This document shows positions 54,562 through 63,643 of a stretch of DNA of 64,000 nt, piece by piece; position 1 is the stretch's first letter; each line of letters starts with the position of its first letter. The notes below the pieces were generated by a model. That model was not told the origin of the DNA. It searched no databases and was given only the letters and a program-made list of their open reading frames with translations. Source of the DNA: Arcticibacter sp041902385 (GTDB taxonomy: Bacteria; Bacteroidota; Bacteroidia; Sphingobacteriales; Sphingobacteriaceae). The translations under genes were made by a program, and so were the position numbers. Location of the stretch: the NCBI RefSeq assembly GCF_041902385.1, contig NZ_CP169244.1:372001-436000 (forward strand), written 5' to 3'.

Positions 54562-55524
54562 TCAGAACATATCTTGTTTCCTATCTGGTAATACCACCAC
54601 TTTCCCCCTTACCCTTCCGCTCTCTTGCAGTTCGTGGGCGGCTTTCATGTCACTAAAGTCGAATATCTTCGAAATGTAGGGCCGGATGATTCCTTGTTCC
54701 AGCAGGGCGGCAATTTCCTTCATGTCGTCACCGTTTGACTCCACAAGGAAAAAGAAACCATTTACGCCTTTAGCTTTCGCTTTTTCCGTTACCTGCTCGT
54801 TCAGGCCGGAAGGGATACTGATCAGCGTGCCGCCAGCTCTTGTCACCTCAAGTGAACGGTCTATATTATCACCTCCGATCGTGTCGAGTACGAAGTCTGC
54901 GTCTGTTATCACTTCCTCCAGCTTCTGATTTTGATAATCGACGTGAGCATCTGCGCCTAACGCAAGAACAAAGTCGCGATTGGCTCCAGATGAAGTACCT
55001 GTAACATGTGCACCAAGGTAGCGTGCTATCTGCACGGCAAAGTGCCCTACTCCTCCAGCTGCTGCATGCACCAGAACCTTTTGCCCCTTCTCCAGTCTGC
55101 CCTGTTTAGTAAAGGCCTGCCAGGCCGTAAGGGCCGCGAGTGTTGAGGCAGCGGCCTGCTCAAAAGAAATATTATGCGGTTTGAACGCGAGGTGCGATTC
55201 TGGCGCCGCAACGTATTCAGCATAAGCCCTTCCGTGTCCGGGAAAGTTGACCATGCCGAACACCTCATCGCCGGGCTTAAATTTACTCACCTCACTGCCC
55301 GCCTGCACTACCACGCCTGCTATATCCCAGCCTACAACAAGCGGCGACTGATCCTTGATACGTCCATAAACGCCTTTCCCGCTGCGTGTTTTAAGATCTA
55401 CGGGATTAATACTGATCGCCTTAACCTCTATCAATACTTCCTTTGCGCCAGGTTCAGGAACAGCTACTTCCTGATAAACCAATTGGTCCACTCCACCCGG
55501 ACCCTCTAAAACTATTGCTTTCAT
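54562..55524 (-). CDS. NADP-dependent quinone oxidoreductase-like (zinc-free MDR)
   Basis: 320 residues of the medium-chain dehydrogenase family: GroES-like N-terminus (EVLIEVKAISINPVDLKTRSG...VVGWDIAGVVVQAGSEV), AASTLAALTAWQAF, then the Rossmann cofactor motif VLVHAAAGGVGHFAVQIARYLGAHVTG (about 143-169). There are no structural or catalytic zinc Cys ligands, placing it with QOR/crotonase-type reductases. It probably reduces quinones or enones with NADPH. Confidence 0.88.
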   Translation of the reverse strand: MKAIVLEGPGGVDQLVYQEVAVPEPGAKEVLIEVKAISINPVDLKTRSGKGVYGRIKDQSPLVVGWDIAGVVVQAGSEVSKFKPGDEVFGMVNFPGHGRAYAEYVAAPESHLAFKPHNISFEQAAASTLAALTAWQAFTKQGRLEKGQKVLVHAAAGGVGHFAVQIARYLGAHVTGTSSGANRDFVLALGADAHVDYQNQKLEEVITDADFVLDTIGGDNIDRSLEVTRAGGTLISIPSGLNEQVTEKAKAKGVNGFFFLVESNGDDMKEIAALLEQGIIRPYISKIFDFSDMKAAHELQESGRVRGKVVVLPDRKQDMF

Positions 55525-55655
55525 GTGTTATTTTTTCAAACCGTTTATACAAATCTATACCATTAAAAAGAACTGCAATTGGTATAAACTTTCCTTTTAT
55601 TGGCAAAAACAACAAAAAGAAAAGCGACAGAAGAGCAGCCTGAAGTTGCTTTGAT

Positions 55656-56570
55656 TTAGAATGGACTCAAAGTTAGCAGCATTCGCTTCACTCCGCGCGG
55701 GGTTAGCAGCCTGCTACGGTAATACTTAGAAAACATCCATTGAACAGCAGTCTTCCGATCTTTTAACTTTGCAGCAAGTGTGATCGCAATTGGAATTCTA
55801 TCTCTAATTGACTTTTCAAGCTCTGGATACGATTTAATTGCAGAGCTGCAATCTTCAAAAAGAATCTTCACAGTCCGGTAGGCGTTGTCAGCAGTCGCAG
55901 TGCGGGACTGAGACTCGGCCACGATGCGGCACATAGCAGTATAGTCATTAACAAAGTAGAAAGGCTTTCCCAGTTGCCCCAGCCGCAGGCCGAAGTAAAA
56001 GTCTGTGGCCTTGCCAGCCCTGCCATGATCTGAATAACCAATGGAAAGAACAGCATCTCTGCGCACCAGAAAGCCATTATTAGGGAACATGCTCACAGCA
56101 CCGGCAAGAAAACCGTCGACAATCCCTTCCCGATCAGGGGTTCTGAAGAAGGCTTCATTAACTTTCTCTGCACCCTCAGTTAAATTGCCAGCCTCGTCAA
56201 TCATCCTCTGCAGACCAAAACTAGCAATAATTTCTGGGTGATCTTCAAATGGTTTCTTCAGAACTTCAAGGCACCTTGGATAGATGGGATCATCATCATG
56301 CAAATGCAAAACCAGATCTCCCTGCGCCTGCTGATACTGAAAGTCAACATTCTTTACTTCTCGGAGGGACGGAACATGATGAAAGTACTTGATGGGTACT
56401 GGACTTAAAGACAAGAGCGTGTCGCGCATTAACTTTTCTGTTCTGTCATCCCTTGAATCGTCGCCAATAATGATTTCATCAGGGAGGACGGTCTGGTTCC
56501 AGACTGACTCTAATGTTGTTCTCAGGAGCTCAGGTCGTTCGAATGTCGGAATAATTACGGATACCGTCAT
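55656..56570 (-). CDS. Family 2 glycosyltransferase
   Basis: 304 residues. GT-A fold start: VSVIIPTFERPELLRTTLESVWNQTVLPDEIIIGDDSRDD (about 3-42), and the metal-binding acidic motif LVLHLHDDDPIYP (about 92-104). NNGFLVRRDAVLSIGYSDHGRAGKATDFYFGLRL is the acceptor-side region with the catalytic acid in GRAGKATDF. There are no membrane helices, so it acts on the cytoplasmic side on a nascent glycan. It is near a second glycosyltransferase in the same direction, about 100 bp apart. Confidence 0.87.
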   Translation of the reverse strand: MTVSVIIPTFERPELLRTTLESVWNQTVLPDEIIIGDDSRDDRTEKLMRDTLLSLSPVPIKYFHHVPSLREVKNVDFQYQQAQGDLVLHLHDDDPIYPRCLEVLKKPFEDHPEIIASFGLQRMIDEAGNLTEGAEKVNEAFFRTPDREGIVDGFLAGAVSMFPNNGFLVRRDAVLSIGYSDHGRAGKATDFYFGLRLGQLGKPFYFVNDYTAMCRIVAESQSRTATADNAYRTVKILFEDCSSAIKSYPELEKSIRDRIPIAITLAAKLKDRKTAVQWMFSKYYRSRLLTPRGVKRMLLTLSPF

Positions 56571-56669
56571 GTAGCGTTAATTAAAATTTTTGTTTTTGTG
56601 AAAGATAAATATAAGTGTGCTTTACTCCATCGAGGACGAAAAGCACAATTTAAGACGAAGCAGGTCAAC

Positions 56670-57533
56670 TTAACACAAGATTCCCCGATCAATGGCATCC
56701 ATTACCTCATTGTCTATACCAGGGTCAAACCGCCTCGCAAATGGGCTATCCTGGCTTTTAAGAAGGTCTAAATGCTCTCTTCGCCACACGGGAGTGCGAG
56801 GACCTGTATAGTCAGCAAAACTGACCGTAAAGTTTTTCATTCGGCTGCTGAAGGAGGAATTCATCAGGATGGTATGAAAGTACTGTTCCTCGGGGATCAG
56901 GACGTATTTAAAATAGCGGGTAAGCTCTTTGTTCGTGTCGTATTCATTGAGCAGAAAAGCCGCTGCATCATAGGGCAAGATACACCAGTAACGACCGGTG
57001 TAAGGTGTAAGTCCTTGCGGGAAGGTCCTCTTGGGCAGTAAAAAGGTAATAATGCGGGCAAGCAGTAATGCTTTATCGCTCTTCCCGTAGTTAAAAATAT
57101 CCGGGAAGAAATAACTATTGATGCGGTTCGTCTTATTAGCGGGCCAGTCTACCAGCTTAAACGGCATAAAAATAGTTTCTCGGTTTTCTTCAAGAAGCTT
57201 ATAAAAATCAGATCTCGACTTGATCGGGTAATCCTGCCCGCTGATTAATACCAGATGAGCAGGCTTCGCCTTTAAGGCCGTTCTGATTAACTCAATGGCA
57301 ATCTTAACAAGATTGAAACTCCCCCAGGTGCCCTTATACCGCTGCCCGGTAAACTCGACCTTAGCTGCAGGTACGGATTTCTCCAGCTCCCTCTGAAAAT
57401 CTTCCAGCGGAGAGGAGGCCGTAAGTGAGATATGAACAGCAAAGAAAACCTGATCGTCATGAAGCCGGCTGATAAGCCTTGAGAGTTGCTGTGGATTTGT
57501 GTGTGCTACGATAAGGTAAGCGACTTTAGACAT
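56670..57533 (-). CDS. GT14-like (core-2/I-branching type) glycosyltransferase
   Basis: 287 residues. VAYLIVAHTNPQQLSRLISRLHDDQVFFAVHIS at the start, YKGTWGSFNLVKIAIELI...LVLISGQDYPIKSRSDF (the SGQDYP motif is diagnostic), and late YTGRYWCILPYDAAAFLL and IPEEQYFHTILMNSSF. This is the bacterial branch of beta-1,6-N-acetylglucosaminyltransferases (GT14). The real donor and acceptor are unknown. It forms a small group with the GT2 gene; no other surface-glycan genes are in the window. Confidence 0.85.
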   Translation of the reverse strand: MSKVAYLIVAHTNPQQLSRLISRLHDDQVFFAVHISLTASSPLEDFQRELEKSVPAAKVEFTGQRYKGTWGSFNLVKIAIELIRTALKAKPAHLVLISGQDYPIKSRSDFYKLLEENRETIFMPFKLVDWPANKTNRINSYFFPDIFNYGKSDKALLLARIITFLLPKRTFPQGLTPYTGRYWCILPYDAAAFLLNEYDTNKELTRYFKYVLIPEEQYFHTILMNSSFSSRMKNFTVSFADYTGPRTPVWRREHLDLLKSQDSPFARRFDPGIDNEVMDAIDRGILC

Positions 57534-58226
57534 ATGAAGATGTACTTTCTAATTAATTTCTTAAATCTATTATTTTTTTTCAGGAACACAATATCAGGAA
57601 GAACATCTGCGTTAAAATGGTCCCAGGCCTGGCACTCTCTAAGAGCATCAGCGCACAAACAGGCCGTCATCTTCCGGCGATACTAAAAACACGTTATTTT
57701 GGGATCATTATCGTTATTAGGGAGTCAACGCGAACAGATCGTTAACTTCTGCCTACAAACAGATCGTCAACGTCTGCCGATACTAAAAACACAAGCAGCT
57801 TAAAAACATCAAATCGACTACAGCCATTCTTTTCAGCGCGTTGTTCCTGGCGCTAAGCAAAGATGTGCAAGCAGCTATCCATACAGGTTTACTTTATGTC
57901 TATGCTCAAACACAATATAAAACTGCGTTAAGTCAGGCTCATACTTTTTTACGGCATGGCCCACTTCTCAGAGACCCGTTGTACCACCAAACAATCAGCT
58001 TAAACAAAGCATCATCCGAGGTAAAAGCCCTCTTGATCTTAGCAACTTTTCGTATCTGCAGCCTAAACATAGCCCAGAAATCTTTCTTACGCGTTCCGCC
58101 TCCTGGTCCTGGTAACTTTCGTACCTGGAGCCTGAACGCTCCCCGCATTGGCGACAAAATCGATACAACGAAAAAAGGCGCAACTTAAATAAGCCGCGCC
58201 TCAACTAAAATTAACCATTTCTTTTT
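57534..58226. other. Gene-free region with several degenerate repeats
   Basis: Nearly 700 bases without a supportable gene. CAG(C/T)(C/T)TAAACA-like words recur at 57996 and 58059 and CCTGAAC at 58131 (63 and 69 bp apart). GATACTAAAAACAC occurs at 57679 and 57779, and AACAGATCGT at 57733 and 57758. It reads as decayed tandem duplications rather than as one element. Confidence 0.5.
57996..58140. repeat. Degenerate tandem repeat, 63-69 bp period
   Basis: Matching words CAGCTTAAACAAAGC (57996), CAGCCTAAACATAGC (58059) and GAGCCTGAAC (58128), with CGTATC/CGTACC at 58051 and 58120, indicate about 2.3 diverged copies with an average period of 66 bp. Confidence 0.5.
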
Positions 58227-59114
58227 CTAAGCACTTTCGAGCTCAGATATCATTAGCTTCTTCATTCCCATGAGCCTCTGCATGACCCTTTCAGCGCGTT
58301 GCGGTTCTTTGAGCAGCTCCATTAATCTTTTCGGCACGATCTGCCAGGCTATTCCATACCGGTCATTCAGCCATCCGCATGCTACCTCTTCGCCTCCTCC
58401 TTCAACCAGGTTGTTCCAGTAGTGGTCAACCTCGTCCTGAGTGTCGCATTCAACGACCAGAGAGATCGCATCATTAAACTCTACTCCGTGATCCATCGAG
58501 CTGTCCATGGCCGTCATCACGTACCCATCTATGCTGAACCGCCCATGTTTGATATACCCCGAATTATCGCCATCCTCCTCTGTATAATTGACCACCATAA
58601 GCTTAGAAGAATTAGGAAATAGTCTGGTGTAATAATTCAGAGCGTCCAGTGCTTTTCCCGCCATTTTGCCAGTGAACATAAAAGAGGGTACAAACTTTTG
58701 CCACGCCACCCTGCCCTCGTTTTGCTGAAAGGAGCCGTCCTGACCTTGTCCGCTGTCGGGGACAGCAGTAAACAGCTGCCAGTGAACGCCAAAGCGATCT
58801 TGCAGCCAGCCATACTTACTGCTCCATTCGTAAGTATCAAGAGGCATCAGTACCGAGCCACCCTCTATTAACCGTGACCAATAGCGTTCTGTCTCCTCCG
58901 CAGTTTTACACATGACAGTAAATGAAAGCGTAGCATTCGGGGTTGACACCGGCCCCTCATTCAAAAGCAGAAAGCGCTGTCCGCTCAGCTGGATCTGCAT
59001 GACATAGGGCAGAGCGGTGCCGGCACTGCCCTCACCAAATGTTTTGATATAAAAATCTGCAGCTTCCTGAATTCTGCCTTTAATAGTAAGGCATGGATAA
59101 ATTGAATTGTTCAT
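58227..59114 (-). CDS. Two-domain VOC (PhnB/3-demethylubiquinone methyltransferase-like) protein
   Basis: About 295 residues from the Met at 59114 (MNNSIYPCLTIKG), the usual start; an upstream ATG at 59150 would add 12 unusual residues. Two PhnB-type VOC repeats are seen: IQEAADFYIKTFG...TLSFTVMCKTAEETERYWSRLIEGGSVLMPLDTYEWSSKYGWLQDRFGVHWQLF, and KALDALNYYTRLFPNS...NDAISLVVECDTQDEVDHYWNNLVEGGGEEVACGWLNDRYGIAWQIVPKRL. The function of the family is unclear; it is not a methyltransferase. Confidence 0.85.
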   Translation of the reverse strand: MNNSIYPCLTIKGRIQEAADFYIKTFGEGSAGTALPYVMQIQLSGQRFLLLNEGPVSTPNATLSFTVMCKTAEETERYWSRLIEGGSVLMPLDTYEWSSKYGWLQDRFGVHWQLFTAVPDSGQGQDGSFQQNEGRVAWQKFVPSFMFTGKMAGKALDALNYYTRLFPNSSKLMVVNYTEEDGDNSGYIKHGRFSIDGYVMTAMDSSMDHGVEFNDAISLVVECDTQDEVDHYWNNLVEGGGEEVACGWLNDRYGIAWQIVPKRLMELLKEPQRAERVMQRLMGMKKLMISELESA

Positions 59115-59252
59115 AAGCGATTGTTTGGTATTAGTAAAGTTAGCATGCACAGCGTATGTAAGAGATAGGCAGAAGCGACAAACAGAGGGTCAAATACGAC
59201 AAGAGCATTCTATCCAACCGTAGATATACTTTCCCTCAGCGGTCAGCTACTT

Positions 59253-59395
59253 TGATTGAGCGCTGACTTACCGGCGGAGACGCATTTCTCAGTTCGTACA
59301 ATAAAAGGGTTTTAACTGACCAGTTAGCTTACCAGCGGCATGTTACATCTGTCAGTGACAGGTAATGAATCACTGATTGAGCAGATGACTTACTG
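59253..59395. repeat. Three-copy degenerate repeat, 61-bp period
   Basis: GATTGAGC at 59253 and 59375 (122 bp, twice 61) and the CTTAC words at 59267, 59328 and 59389 (61 bp each) mark three diverged units. They lie in the 450-base gap between the VOC and DUF922 genes, which holds no gene. Confidence 0.55.
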
Positions 59396-59560
59396 CTCAT
59401 AGTCCATTTGTCTGCCTGACGCGCCCCGACAAGGGAACAAGCTTTTCGCTGACAACCGCCGTCACAACATTCGTATTAGTCTCATTTGCCTTTGGTCACA
59501 ATCGCTGAACCAGCATACTACCAGCCTCTTCCGCACGTTGATAATCAGAAGAAAGAGAGA

Positions 59561-60679
59561 ATGATACCGCGAAGACTTCCGACTGCAGTACCTGTGCTGC
59601 AACTACTATTTTTTATCGTCAGCATCAGCCTGGCAGGGATCACGAAGGCCTACTCCCAGGTTATCCTGACGGATTCACCTATCCGGGTAAAACCTGTGGA
59701 GTTTTACATTGCAGGAGTACAGGACAACAGAGCCGATAAAGGCCCGTTTGCACATCTGGTGATCAGCGCGGGCCTGAATAAAACCAGCCCGAAAAACTAT
59801 GATCTCCAGGGAGGCACCCTTAGTGCGATCAGCGGCTACTTATCCAGGAACCTGAAGGCGAACAGATCATTACGTCCGGCCGTGCTGGGTATCAAAGAAC
59901 TGAAGTTGACCGAAAGCCTCTCCGAGTACGGAAGCATTGAAGGCAGGATTAAAGTCAACCTTTCACTCGGACTAAAAAAAGATTATGGCGTACAACCCTT
60001 AACATCATCGCAGTTTACGCTCAGCTATAGAAGAGCAACCAACAGCGTTACACCTGTAGACACGTACCTAAAGGCGGTTCTGGAAAAAAGCCTGACCTAC
60101 TTCAATGGCTGGATGAACGCCAATGTCAGCTCTGATCGCCGGCTGGCAAGGAATGTCAGGTTCAGTTTTACCGACTACACCGAGAGTCGCGAAGGCGACA
60201 CGATTTACTACTCTCCCTTGAGAAAGTTAAAGTGGGACGACTTTCAATGGAACAACACGCAGTCGAGCAAGTACATGGCTCTTGTAATGCCTTTCATCGC
60301 CTATGACCAGGAAGACAGGATTGACAAGGGAACCATCTGCGTGAACATTGCCATGAAAGCCTACCTGCCCAAGAGCGCAGCCTGGGCTCGGAGTACGGGG
60401 CGCGACGACTACAGTCTTAATCATGAGCAACGGCATTTTGACATCGCCAGGATCATTACGGAACGATTCAAGCAAAAGGTACTGGCTGAGAATCTGACAC
60501 CCGACACGTATGAGGCGTTCCTTAACATGCAGTACCTCGACTCATTGAGGGACCTCAACGCCATGCAAAAAGCGTACGACCAGGAGACGGCCCACGGAAT
60601 AAACACATCGGCCCAGGCAGAATGGAATGAAAAAATAGACAAAGAGCTGAAGACGATCTACCTTGCCGCTGGAAAATAA
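59561..60679 (+). CDS. DUF922-like secreted putative metalloprotease
   Basis: About 372 residues from ATG 59561, which directly precedes a signal peptide (VLQLLFFIVSISLAGITKAYSQ). The N-terminal domain (about 30-200) is unrecognised. The C-terminal part has YYSPLRKLKWDDFQWN and then NHEQRHFDIARIITERFKQKV, an HE-x-x-H zinc motif (His288, Glu289, His292) as in DUF922 proteins. It is likely periplasmic. Substrate and role are unknown. It is convergent with the nitroreductase gene. Confidence 0.7.
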   Translation: MIPRRLPTAVPVLQLLFFIVSISLAGITKAYSQVILTDSPIRVKPVEFYIAGVQDNRADKGPFAHLVISAGLNKTSPKNYDLQGGTLSAISGYLSRNLKANRSLRPAVLGIKELKLTESLSEYGSIEGRIKVNLSLGLKKDYGVQPLTSSQFTLSYRRATNSVTPVDTYLKAVLEKSLTYFNGWMNANVSSDRRLARNVRFSFTDYTESREGDTIYYSPLRKLKWDDFQWNNTQSSKYMALVMPFIAYDQEDRIDKGTICVNIAMKAYLPKSAAWARSTGRDDYSLNHEQRHFDIARIITERFKQKVLAENLTPDTYEAFLNMQYLDSLRDLNAMQKAYDQETAHGINTSAQAEWNEKIDKELKTIYLAAGK

Positions 60680-60750
60680 GCAAGCCTGCAAAATAACAGA
60701 ATCAGCATGGGCTAATTAAATAAAAGCGGTTGTTGTAGCCCGAAGGGGGA

Positions 60751-60842
60751 AATTCGGAAATACAATGCCATTGCACATTGATAACCTTCGGTGTGTCCTG
60801 AAACAGCTCAGCAGGAAGTTCAGAAATGTAATGCCATTGCAC
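60751..60842. repeat. Two-copy imperfect repeat, 66-bp period
   Basis: AATGCCATTGCACA occurs at 60764 and 60830, exactly 66 bp apart, with TTC.GAAAT. before each copy. A third, inverted copy follows at 60859-60871 and makes a hairpin with the second. Confidence 0.75.
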
Positions 60843-60871
60843 AGCGGAAAGGGGACGCGTGCAATGGCATT
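60830..60871. terminator. 13-bp perfect hairpin between convergent genes
   Basis: AATGCCATTGCAC and GTGCAATGGCATT pair perfectly over a 16-base loop, 17 bp before the stop of the convergent nitroreductase gene. Probably a bidirectional terminator, built from one arm of the 66-bp repeat. Confidence 0.65.
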
Positions 60872-60888
60872 AGAAAACGGCCGCGCTT

Positions 60889-61524
60889 TTATTTCAGCTC
60901 GATCACAAAGGTCTCGACGGGATTCCGAACTTTCTTCATGTTAACCAGCCAGTCATTTTCAGCATCACGATAACCGATAGGCAGGATCGTTACACTTTTA
61001 AGGCCCATCGCTTCCAGATTCAGCAGCTGATCGAGCAATTCAGTATTGAAACCCTCCATCGGCGTGGAGTCTATCTTTAATTCCGCAGCCTGAGCAATAG
61101 CGAGACCGAAGCCGATGTATGCCTGGCGGGCTGTATGAATAAAGTTCTGCTCGGCCGACTGCTTCAGATACACCTCTTTCAGCATATTGGTGTAGCTTGA
61201 AAAGCGCCCTCTGGGAAGGCCACGTTCGTCGGTGATCATGTTATACACGTCATCGATCCGTTCCTCAGTATACCGGTCCCAGGCAGCAAAAACAAGCAAA
61301 TGAGAGCATTCCGCTACACCCTGCTGACCGTTGGCAATGGGGACAATCTTCTCCTTCAATTCCTGATTGGTGATCACAATCACCCTAAACTGTTGCAGGC
61401 CCGAGGAGGTAGGAGCTAACCTTGCAGCCTCTATAATTTTAGCAACATCCTCCTCGCTCACTTTCTTTGCAGGATCGTATTTCTTTGTTGCATAACGCCA
61501 TTGCAAATCTTCTAATAGTGCCAT
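60889..61524 (-). CDS. NfsB-type NAD(P)H nitroreductase
   Basis: About 211 residues from ATG 61524 (MALLEDLQWRYATKKYDP), the usual family start; upstream codons are Lys/Glu-rich and not conserved-looking. FMN site: WRYATKKYDP..., IIEAARLAPTSSGLQQFRVIVI (Ser and Gln contact FMN), and late GLKSVTILPIGYRDAENDW. NQQGVAECSHLLVFAAWDRY is the NfsB-type middle segment. It reduces nitro compounds, quinones or dihydropteridine-like substrates with NAD(P)H. Confidence 0.9.
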   Translation of the reverse strand: MALLEDLQWRYATKKYDPAKKVSEEDVAKIIEAARLAPTSSGLQQFRVIVITNQELKEKIVPIANGQQGVAECSHLLVFAAWDRYTEERIDDVYNMITDERGLPRGRFSSYTNMLKEVYLKQSAEQNFIHTARQAYIGFGLAIAQAAELKIDSTPMEGFNTELLDQLLNLEAMGLKSVTILPIGYRDAENDWLVNMKKVRNPVETFVIELK

Positions 61525-61661
61525 AGTATAGTTTTGAATTTTACGTTTCTTCTCTTCCGGCGGCATTCACTAAGCCGGGAGCATAATTAGCACAAAAAAC
61601 AGGAAATATTGCCACCCGAAAATCAAAAAACTACTGCAACAGCAGCGACTGAGATCTAAAC

Positions 61662-61745
61662 CCGACGAACAGTAAGAAGTGTGCACTCCTCTCAGTCACT
61701 ATGAACGAAACGGCTTCCAGGAACGAACCGACGAACAGTAAGAGA
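61662..61745. repeat. Two-copy imperfect repeat, 66-bp period
   Basis: CCGACGAACAGTAAGA occurs at 61662 and 61728, exactly 66 bp apart, each followed by a CTCCTCTC-like segment. It lies in the 316-base gap between the nitroreductase and the next gene; nothing else was seen there. Confidence 0.75.
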
Positions 61746-61840
61746 TCCCTCTCCTCCCGCTAATACCTCCCGATAAAACAATTGGTCACTGACAGCTGTA
61801 GCTATACAAGAAACTACTATACAACTAAAACAGAAGCACG

Positions 61841-62158
61841 ATGAGCCAGTCTTATTTACCAGTTCAATGGGTATACCGGGAGGTAATTGAAGAACAGATC
61901 ACAGGCCAAAGCACGGGTAAGATCTTCTATTTCAACCAGGAAGAAAAAGTTGCAGAAGCAACCGGACGCATCCAAAGAATGGAAGAAAGACCCGATGGCG
62001 TTTTTATTATGCTCGATGCGGGAGAGGAATTACGAATTGACCGGATCATAACGCTCTACGGGAAGCCGGGAGCTGCTTACGACGAGTACGACTCGTTTGC
62101 GAACGCCTGCCTCGACTGCATGGGGGGCTATACCAAAGAAGAGTTAGAAAAGATGTAA
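61841..62158 (+). CDS. Small hypothetical protein
   Basis: 105 residues, soluble, acidic. It reads LPVQWVYREVIEEQITG, then a beta-rich centre (GKIFYFNQEEKVAEATGRIQRMEE, GVFIMLDAGEELRIDRIITLYGKPGAAYDEY) and a C-terminal CLDCMGG with a Cys-x-x-Cys pair. The centre looks like a small SH3/Sm-like barrel. No family was recognised with confidence. Good codon use and a clear ATG support a real gene. Confidence 0.65.
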   Translation: MSQSYLPVQWVYREVIEEQITGQSTGKIFYFNQEEKVAEATGRIQRMEERPDGVFIMLDAGEELRIDRIITLYGKPGAAYDEYDSFANACLDCMGGYTKEELEKM

Positions 62159-62440
62159 CACTCCTTGTAACATTCTCATGAACTACTGGCTTTTGCTGAA
62201 TAAAATAAGAGCTTTGTAACATAATGATCAACCCGCTGCTCAAATATTGCCTCAAGACCGGCAAGCCTTCAAAGGCTCCTGCCGTTCCTGCTGTTTGGGC
62301 CTGCACACAACTCAGCTACCCGTTTCTTAAAAGTTCTAAAGACTTTATTAATTAAGCCCCAGCCACTCTATTGGCGACGGGGCCAGTAACGAAACCATTG
62401 TTTTTTGCTGTCTTAATTAATTCTTTATGAACAAACTACG

Positions 62441-62695
62441 TTGCCTATCGCCAGTAGGCTTATCCTATATTCTTCTTTTTTTACCAATATTTTGGCTGTA
62501 GCCATCGCCTGCTTTACTGAAGGGATCATCCTTCCGGTGATCGCCATCTTACTATCCCTTCTTCAGCTGATCCTCTATCGTCAGGAAGAAAGAAAACGAG
62601 CGTCAGAGCAATCACCGTCTCATCCTGCCGGCACCGATCAGGAGGTCCCGATACCTCTTTACCGGCTGCAGCAAGGCTCGCACATCTGGAATTAA
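62441..62695 (+). CDS. Small membrane protein
   Basis: 84 residues in this frame, with TTG as first codon. There is one or two membrane helices (LILYSSFFTNILAVAIACF and IILPVIAILLSLLQLILYR) and a polar tail. An ATG at 62427 (MNKLR...) lies 14 bp upstream in another frame. One extra base in the short A run at 62432-62434 would fuse MNKTT to LPIASRL, so the start may be another miscalled base. Function unknown. Confidence 0.5.
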   Translation: MPIASRLILYSSFFTNILAVAIACFTEGIILPVIAILLSLLQLILYRQEERKRASEQSPSHPAGTDQEVPIPLYRLQQGSHIWN

Positions 62696-62731
62696 ATCAT
62701 CATTAACTATCTAAGTATAACTATTAATCAT

Positions 62732-63118
62732 ATGAAAACAACACAGTTAACAATCTTAAACAGAGAACTCACGATTCTGAGAACACATCTCATGCGCAGC
62801 AACCTCTCTGATTACAACAAGAAAAAACTTCTGGAAGAGCTAAAAAACGCAAAGGTGGTCAAAGACGACGAGCTCCCTGAGAACGTGATATGTCTGGATT
62901 CACAAGTCGAAATTGCAGACGTTTCATCCCGGCAGAAGTTTACCTTTCAGATCGTATTGCCATCAGAAGCGAATATGAAACAAAACAGGATTTCCGTCTT
63001 CGCTCCTATCGGAATAGCTCTTCTGGGGTACCAGACCGGATCTGTTGTCGAGTGGGAAATGCCAACCGGACTGAAGAAGTTCGAGGTACTGAAGGTTACT
63101 CAGAAAGAGTTCGCATAA
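62732..63118 (+). CDS. Rnk/GreA C-terminal-like transcription factor
   Basis: 128 residues. A short N-terminal coiled coil (LTILNRELTILRTHLMRSN...YNKKKLLEELKNAKVV) is followed by the GreA/GreB C-terminal FKBP-like domain: ENVICLDSQVEIADVSSRQKFTFQIVLPSEANMKQNRISVFAPIGIALLGYQTGSVVEWEMPTGLKKFEVLKV. The coiled coil is shorter than in GreA, as in Rnk (nucleoside diphosphate kinase regulator), so it should bind RNA polymerase without GreA-type cleavage. Confidence 0.85.
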   Translation: MKTTQLTILNRELTILRTHLMRSNLSDYNKKKLLEELKNAKVVKDDELPENVICLDSQVEIADVSSRQKFTFQIVLPSEANMKQNRISVFAPIGIALLGYQTGSVVEWEMPTGLKKFEVLKVTQKEFA

Positions 63119-63286
63119 ACTTCAGGATCGCTATCGGGCAGAGGCGGGCGACTGCTCTTCTCTGCCCAATGGCGATCCTTGCTTTACTCAGAACAGTTTG
63201 ATGGGAAGCAAGGAAAGGGATATATTTAAATAAGGTCGCATGCTGATCTTGTTTTCAAAGAAATAATCGGCAGAAATACGTTCCCG

Positions 63287-63622
63287 ATGAACAAAAGCCC
63301 GATCCCGCCAGGGGCTGTAAAGCGAGTTTATACGATTGAGAGCCTGCCGATACAGCAGCAGATGCTGGCATTGGCAACACTGACTCCAGAAGCTATACTT
63401 ACACCTTTACCAGTCGCATCAGGAATAGAATGGTACACACTCCCTACAGCCGCAGCAAGTCTATCTAAACAGGTTAAATTACAGAACGGAGCTAGATCAA
63501 TGCGCTATTTAGGCTTAAGTGTGCGCATATTGAACATTTGTCATGCCGAAGCAGACAAAAACAAGTCTGAACCGATTGCAATCGGCAAATCTCCTATATT
63601 TGGCAAAGACAACCGCTTATAG
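63287..63622 (+). CDS. Doubtful 111-codon ORF
   Basis: The frame has no recognisable domain, a low-complexity end (KNKSEPIAIGKSPIFGKDNRL) and no neighbour linkage. It may be chance. Reported because it fills a gap and is preceded by an ATG; I would not rely on it. Confidence 0.2.
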   Translation: MNKSPIPPGAVKRVYTIESLPIQQQMLALATLTPEAILTPLPVASGIEWYTLPTAAASLSKQVKLQNGARSMRYLGLSVRILNICHAEADKNKSEPIAIGKSPIFGKDNRL

Positions 63623-63643
63623 TATACCAGTATATTCATTCAA

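Noticed and set aside
57841..58188. 115-codon ORF between the GT14 and VOC genes
   Set aside because: Lies over degenerate repeats and has no domain or neighbour link.
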